Source: Halobacillus sp. A1
GTDB lineage: Bacteria > Bacillota > Bacilli > Bacillales > Halobacillaceae
Direction of reading: 5' to 3'
Assembly: GCF_024189295.1 (NCBI RefSeq)
Contig: NZ_JAIZEN010000003.1
Span: 1-64,000 of the forward strand
DNA length: 64,000 bases
Part shown: positions 60,184 to 64,000 of the stretch, in pieces
How positions within the stretch are numbered: position 1 is the stretch's first letter
How the letters are laid out: every line of letters begins with the position of its first letter
Translations under genes and position numbers: made by a program
The notes under the pieces: generated by a model
Database searches by the model: none
Told to the model about the DNA's origin: nothing
Seen by the model: only the letters and a program-made list of their open reading frames with translations

Positions 60184-61338
60184 CTAAGTAACTGTTAAAT
60201 ATCTCTCCATCCTATCCATTCCCTTTTCCAAAGTTTGTTGACTATAAGCATAAGAAAGTCGCATATACCCTTCACCATATTCTGAGAAAGCACTACCCGG
60301 CACCAGGGCAACTCCAGCTTTTTCGACTAATTCTATAGCAGTATCAAACGTTGAGTTCTTACTTTCAGGAAATTTGACAAACATATAAAAAGCACCGTCA
60401 GGCTGAGCATACTCTAACCCCATTTTATCCAGTCTGCCCTTTACATATTCACGTCTGTTTTTATATTCTTTTTTCATAACGGCAGGGTCTTGAGTGCCAT
60501 TTTCGAGAGCTTCCAGAGCTGCATATTGACTGACTGAGGATGCGCAGGAAACGTTATATTGGTGAACTTTGAGGATGTGCTTGGACAGCCAATCAGGAGC
60601 AAGAAGATAACCTAACCTGAAGCCAGTCATAGAAAACGATTTTGATACTCCATTCACAACGATGACCTGGTCTCTCATCCCTGGCATAGAAGCGATTGAA
60701 GTGTGGACTTGTTCATAAACGAGTTCACTGTAAATTTCATCAGATATCATAAAGATTTTATTTTCTTGAATGACTTCTGAGATTTCTCTTAGTTCCTGTT
60801 CGGACAAAGTTACTCCGGTAGGGTTTGATGGATAAGGAGTAATAACGCATTTAGTTTTTTCTGTTATGGCTTCTTTTAAATTTTCAGCTGTCAGCTTGAA
60901 ATTCGATTGTTTAGTGTCCACATATTTTACAGTTGCACCAGCCAGCTTGACCAAAGGTTCATATCCAGGATAAATAGGGCCGGGTAGAATGACCTCATCC
61001 CCAGGTTCAATGATGGTGCGGAGTGTGATATCAATAGCTTGAGATGCTCCTACAGTCACAATCACTTCCTTCATCGGATCGTAGTCCAATTGATAGCGGT
61101 CTTTGGTGTATCGAGTGATTGCTTTCCTCAATTCAACGATACCTGCATTATGTGTATATGTAGTTTTGTCATCTTTAATCGCTTGAACAGCCGCTTCTTT
61201 AACGTGATCAGGTGTAGGAAAGTCAGGCTGGCCGATCGTCAGCGATACTACATCTTCATATTCTTCAATTAAATTAAAGAACTTCCGGATACCGGAAATT
61301 TCAATAGTGGATAAATTTTTATTTATTTCTGGCTTCAT
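60184..61338 (-). CDS. patA: PLP aminotransferase, PatA type (N-acetyl-LL-diaminopimelate aminotransferase)
   Basis: Class I/II aminotransferase of 384 residues. It closely follows B. subtilis PatA: 'EISGIRKFFNLI', 'VSLTIGQPDFPTPDHV', 'PGPIYPGYEPLV', 'PYPSNPTGVTLSE', 'VHQYNVSCASSVSQYAALEAL' and 'ALVPGSAFSEYGEGYMRLS'. The PLP lysine is Lys233 in VSKSFSMTG. In that role it works in the acetyl branch of diaminopimelate/lysine synthesis, the pathway of the dapF gene at 3829. GGAGG sets ATG 61338; the upstream ATG overlaps the RBS. Single gene. Confidence 0.9.
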   Translation of the reverse strand: MKPEINKNLSTIEISGIRKFFNLIEEYEDVVSLTIGQPDFPTPDHVKEAAVQAIKDDKTTYTHNAGIVELRKAITRYTKDRYQLDYDPMKEVIVTVGASQAIDITLRTIIEPGDEVILPGPIYPGYEPLVKLAGATVKYVDTKQSNFKLTAENLKEAITEKTKCVITPYPSNPTGVTLSEQELREISEVIQENKIFMISDEIYSELVYEQVHTSIASMPGMRDQVIVVNGVSKSFSMTGFRLGYLLAPDWLSKHILKVHQYNVSCASSVSQYAALEALENGTQDPAVMKKEYKNRREYVKGRLDKMGLEYAQPDGAFYMFVKFPESKNSTFDTAIELVEKAGVALVPGSAFSEYGEGYMRLSYAYSQQTLEKGMDRMERYLTVT

Positions 61339-61451
61339 ACAAAGAACCTCCATTTACAAGATGTTAACAAAATGTTCAAACAATTTTGATTTATCACTTA
61401 TTTTTTCTGATACAATGAAAACGTATTAACTAGAGAGAAAGGAGTTTGATC

Positions 61452-61598
61452 ATGAGACCAAACCGAATCTCATTTGAAGAGCTCGTAGATCAGAATAAAA
61501 AGCAGTTACTAGCTGATCAACAGGCATTAGACAAGATTGATGCCCAGGTTGATGAAAAAATGCTGAAAAATACGGATAAAAACAAAACGTTAAACTGA
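61452..61598 (+). CDS. FbpB-family small basic protein, 48 aa
   Basis: Begins MRPNRISFEELVDQNKKQLL and continues with an amphipathic helix ('DQQALDKIDAQVDEKM') ending in basic residues. This is the pattern of FbpB-type proteins, which in B. subtilis help a small RNA (FsrA) repress iron-rich proteins when iron is scarce. AAAGGAG precedes ATG. I do not see a Fur box upstream, so iron control is not shown here. A hairpin terminator follows. Confidence 0.8.
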   Translation: MRPNRISFEELVDQNKKQLLADQQALDKIDAQVDEKMLKNTDKNKTLN

Positions 61599-61612
61599 TC
61601 ATATCATACAGA

Positions 61613-61645
61613 AAAGGCAACCGCATTCGTGGTTGCTTTCTTTGT
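61613..61645 (+). terminator. Terminator of the FbpB-family gene
   Basis: GCAACC pairs with GGTTGC, with further A-T pairs outside and a T-rich tail. Confidence 0.7.
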
Positions 61646-61684
61646 GGTTATGCTAAAAAATGGAATAGTAAGGAGGTGTGTCTT

Positions 61685-62410
61685 TTGAAAAATATTGGAT
61701 TGGTATTAGAAGGCGGTGGCATGATGGGCAGCTATACTGCGGGCGTATTAGGTTTTTATTAGATGAAAACATTCATTTCCAATATGTAGTGGGAACATCT
61801 GCCGGTGCGTGAAATGGCAGTTCCTATGTAACAAGGCAAAGGGGATGGAATTAGACAGTCATGGTTGAATATGGTGATTACTCTGAATACATATCTAATA
61901 AAAAAATATTAACTCACAAACAATTATTCGGGATGGGTTTCATCTTTGATACATTGCCTAACCGACTTGTACCTGAGAGCCGCAAGTTCGCTTCCATTGA
62001 TTGCTCCGAGCATACGCTACTTAGGTAAAGATTTAATGGATGGCGGAATTCCAAATCCCATCCCTCTTCAGCGATCCATAAATGAAGGGAATAAAAAACA
62101 TGTAATCGTACTGCCCCGAAATGAGTATGTTAAACCTTCTATGAAATGGAATTGGATTTTTTGAAGAAAATTTAAGGATTATCCCTGGTTCACCCACGCT
62201 CTTAAATTTCGTCATTTTGTTTATAATGAAACACTTAAAGTGATTCGAGAATTGGAAAGAACAGACCAGGCATTCGTTTTTCGGCCGATAAGCAAGCTTC
62301 ATGTCAGTAGAATTGAAAGAAACAGAGAGAAACTTCACAATCTCTATCAAAAAGGATATGAAGATTCACAACTAAAACGTGAAGAGCTGCTAAGGTTTCT
62401 AAGCAGCTGA
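61685..62410 (+). pseudogene. Patatin-like phospholipase pseudogene
   Basis: A TTG start with an excellent RBS (AAGGAGGTG) reads 'KNIGLVLEGGGMMGSYTAGVLG', the patatin oxyanion motif, then hits TAG. Shifting frame by one base gives 'FLLDENIHFQYVVGTSAGA' with the nucleophile GTSAG, then TGA where Cys is expected. Later pieces in other frames, including 'DGGIPNPIP' (catalytic Asp region) and the C-terminal 'VSRIERNREKLHNLYQKGYEDS', are still readable to 62410. The lesions are one frameshift, at least one nonsense change and an internal deletion. The intact protein would resemble E. coli YjjU. No function is expected. Confidence 0.88.
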
Positions 62411-62426
62411 AGGGAGCGTTCACGCA

Positions 62427-63125
62427 TTGAGCGATCAAACGATTAGCAGTGAAATATACTATTCGCTTAAAGATCATCAGAACGAAGACCAAAAGAATCC
62501 GATGCAGAAATATATGAAAAACCAGTTCTGTTTTTTTGGAATCAAAACTCCAGAAAGGAATAAAATTTTCAAGGAGGTGTATAACCGTTACCCCAAGCTG
62601 ACTTATGAAGAAATTGTAGAAGCTGCCTATCTGCTTTTTGAAAAAGATGAAAGGGAGTGTCAGTACGCTGCACTGTCTCTTCTAAGTAAAGCTTCCTTAT
62701 CCCCTCCTGTTTCAAGTATTGCGGTATACAAAGATTTATTGTCTATAAAACCATGGTGGGACACAGTTGATATGATTTCTTCAAATCTTTGTGGAGATTA
62801 TTTTCTGTATCATCGTGAAAATCTATGGCCAATCATCGAGAAATGGTCATTTTCTGAGAATATGTGGGTCAGAAGAGCATCTATCATTTCGCAACTACGT
62901 TTTAAACAACGAACTGATTATGAATTGCTTTTTCAAACGATAGATCAGTTGAAAGAAGAGAAAGAATTTTTTATTGAAAAAGCAATAGGTTGGGCTTTAA
63001 GGGAATACAGTAAAACAAATCCCAAGCTCGTAATTAACTTTATTCAAACTCAAAATTTAAGCTCCTTAAGTAAGAGAGAAGCTTTGAAATGGCTTAAGAA
63101 TCAAGGAAGTTCAATAACCGTATAA
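62427..63125 (+). CDS. AlkD-like DNA alkylation repair protein
   Basis: A 232-residue HEAT-repeat protein of the AlkD DNA glycosylase family, which excises N3/N7-alkylated bases. The active-site motifs are present: 'KPWWDTVDMISSNLCG' (Trp/Asp of the cleft), 'NMWVRRASIISQL', and 'FFIEKAIGWALREYSKTNP' near the C-terminus. TTG 62427 is the start, with AAGGGAG about 9 nt upstream. It directly follows the patatin pseudogene. Confidence 0.9.
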   Translation: MSDQTISSEIYYSLKDHQNEDQKNPMQKYMKNQFCFFGIKTPERNKIFKEVYNRYPKLTYEEIVEAAYLLFEKDERECQYAALSLLSKASLSPPVSSIAVYKDLLSIKPWWDTVDMISSNLCGDYFLYHRENLWPIIEKWSFSENMWVRRASIISQLRFKQRTDYELLFQTIDQLKEEKEFFIEKAIGWALREYSKTNPKLVINFIQTQNLSSLSKREALKWLKNQGSSITV

Positions 63126-63178
63126 AATGGAAGATGATTGTCTAGAATGAGGAAAAGTGACCAAAGGGGCGTGCTCTT

Positions 63179-63568
63179 ATGATTAGTTTTTCCATTTTAG
63201 ATTCTATTTTCCAATGGTTTGACAATGATTTATTACAGATATTCGGAATTGAAGCATGGCATGTTCTCTTTGGACTTGTTTTTTTACTTGTTATGAGCAG
63301 TATGTGGGTGATAAAGCCAGTTCTTGAGTGGGGGATCAGTAGAAATTGGATCACTTTCATGAGCTATGTATGCAGTTTACTCGTAGTTTTTTTGTTTCTT
63401 CAATTAGTTGATCGATATGCTATAGATGTAGATGGATCGCTGCTGCCTTCATATTTTTGGTCGATCAGTCTGCTTGCTATGAGTGCATTTGGAACTTTAC
63501 TAGTTCTTGGCAGAAGCTTATCCAAACTTGCCAAAAAGTTTATGAAAAAATCTAAGAAAGCTGCTTAG
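63179..63568 (+). CDS. Small membrane protein, 129 aa
   Basis: Not recognised. Three hydrophobic helices (about residues 26-45, 60-78, 95-112) and a strongly basic C-terminus (KLAKKFMKKSKKAA). AAAGGGGCG precedes ATG 63179. A very strong terminator lies about 60 bp downstream. No family motif is visible. Confidence 0.7.
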   Translation: MISFSILDSIFQWFDNDLLQIFGIEAWHVLFGLVFLLVMSSMWVIKPVLEWGISRNWITFMSYVCSLLVVFLFLQLVDRYAIDVDGSLLPSYFWSISLLAMSAFGTLLVLGRSLSKLAKKFMKKSKKAA

Positions 63569-63626
63569 TGCAGATTAAAATCAGACACAATGAGGGGGTA
63601 AATCAATAATTTGATCTAACAGGCTT

Positions 63627-63680
63627 AAAAAAAGGTAGAGGTTCACTTACTATACTTAAGTGAACCTCTACCTTTTTTGC
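63627..63680. terminator. Long-stem bidirectional terminator
   Basis: AAAAAGGTAGAGGTTCACTTA pairs with TAAGTGAACCTCTACCTTTTT over more than 20 bp with a 7-nt loop. The stretch from 63681 to 63930 shows no gene. Confidence 0.92.
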
Positions 63681-63948
63681 TGATATTTAAATATTGAATG
63701 GCATATTATTAAGAAAGAATTAACTTTTAAATACCCGGACCAAACCGTGGAGGCTGTCCCAATAGTTTTAGAAGATTACCATAATTCTACTACTGTTTTA
63801 TAAAGTTATATCTCAATTAAGGAGTCTTTGGTCAGTCTTTTTTTATAAAAGCTAAGCATAATTTCCTCTTTCACAAGTACTAAGAATGTGTAAATTATGG
63901 TAGAGTCTATATTGAGACTCACCTTGCAAAGGAGAAGGAATTATACAT

Positions 63949-64000
63949 ATGATTAAAAACGAAGGCATTTTACTTGAAAGTGGCACTAACGAACTAGAAG
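63949..64000 (+). CDS. cheV: Start of chemotaxis coupling protein CheV (partial)
   Basis: Only 17 codons are visible: MIKNEGILLESGTNELE. This matches the opening of CheV (B. subtilis: 'ILLDSGTNELEIV'), a CheW-like coupling protein with a receiver domain for chemotaxis adaptation. AAAGGAGAAGG precedes the ATG. The gene runs off the window. Confidence 0.75.
   Translation, partial: MIKNEGILLESGTNELE

Noticed and set aside
61384-61416. Fur box before the FbpB-family gene
   Set aside because: Expected from B. subtilis, but the region lacks a GATAAT-type palindrome; only a loose promoter-like pair with a 19-bp spacer is seen.

Overview
The window looks like chromosome from a moderately halophilic, carotenoid-pigmented, spore-forming member of the Bacillaceae, most like Halobacillus or a close relative. 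The reasons are strong Bacillus-type ribosome binding sites, many proteins closest to B. subtilis families (YhdN, PatA, RsgA, YjcZ, FbpB, YwpF, YvrJ, CheV), acidic exported proteins, and a C30-type carotenoid cluster with three CrtN-type enzymes. The genus is inferred, not proven. No rRNA, tRNA, CRISPR or phage genes were seen.

Layout. 0.5-5.2 kb: a Fur-controlled iron-siderophore uptake operon (lipoprotein and fused double permease, no ATPase) running into dapF and a YjbQ-family gene. 6.2-13.6 kb: housekeeping and accessory genes (3D-domain protein, dicarboxylate-type symporter, ZIP transporter, SDR plus esterase, universal stress protein). 13.6-14.4 kb: a TPP riboswitch and thiT. 14.5-19.2 kb: a phospholipase D-like protein, a DUF1028 protein, and an ArsR-type regulator next to an MFS exporter that share one palindromic operator; the exporter has an apparent frameshift. 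19.5-23.8 kb: fdhD, a large formate dehydrogenase and its DUF1641 partner. 23.8-27.9 kb: DUF456 protein, yhdN with a SigB-like promoter, and a penicillin-acylase-family protein. 28.6-33.0 kb: sirtuin, nitroreductase, an unknown protein and a PBP, flanked by two inverted copies of a repeat element. 34.1-47.6 kb: rsgA behind a leader-peptide/RBS-switch, alcohol dehydrogenase, ppaC, corA, moeA-moaA, a Ktr/Trk potassium channel and several very small genes. 48.1-55.9 kb: two convergent carotenoid operons. 56-64 kb: a PAS-GGDEF protein, DoxX protein, the DUF1659/DUF2922/YvrJ trio, signal peptidase, patA, an FbpB-family peptide, a dead patatin gene, an AlkD-like protein and the start of cheV.

The most striking structure outside genes is a family of dispersed, non-coding elements of about 0.3-0.86 kb. 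They end in imperfect terminal inverted repeats starting GGCTATGTTAAAG / GGCTTTGTTAAAG, contain large GC-rich hairpin cassettes, and in three cases are flanked by perfect 8-bp direct repeats (TTATCTTT, AAAAAGAT, TTTTGATA). This is the signature of MITE-like transposition. Two copies lie in inverted orientation around the 4.4-kb sirtuin-PBP block.

Functional links: formate dehydrogenase needs molybdenum cofactor, and fdhD, moeA and moaA are all present, with the rest of the pathway outside the window. dapF and patA both belong to the diaminopimelate/lysine pathway. The carotenoid operons hold a synthase, three desaturase/oxidase paralogues, a glycosyltransferase, a PlsC-type acyltransferase and a CruF-like membrane protein, enough to suggest a glycosylated, acylated apo-carotenoid. 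Regulatory signals visible by eye include Fur, ArsR-type, TPP, SigB-like, MntR-like and Rex-like sites.
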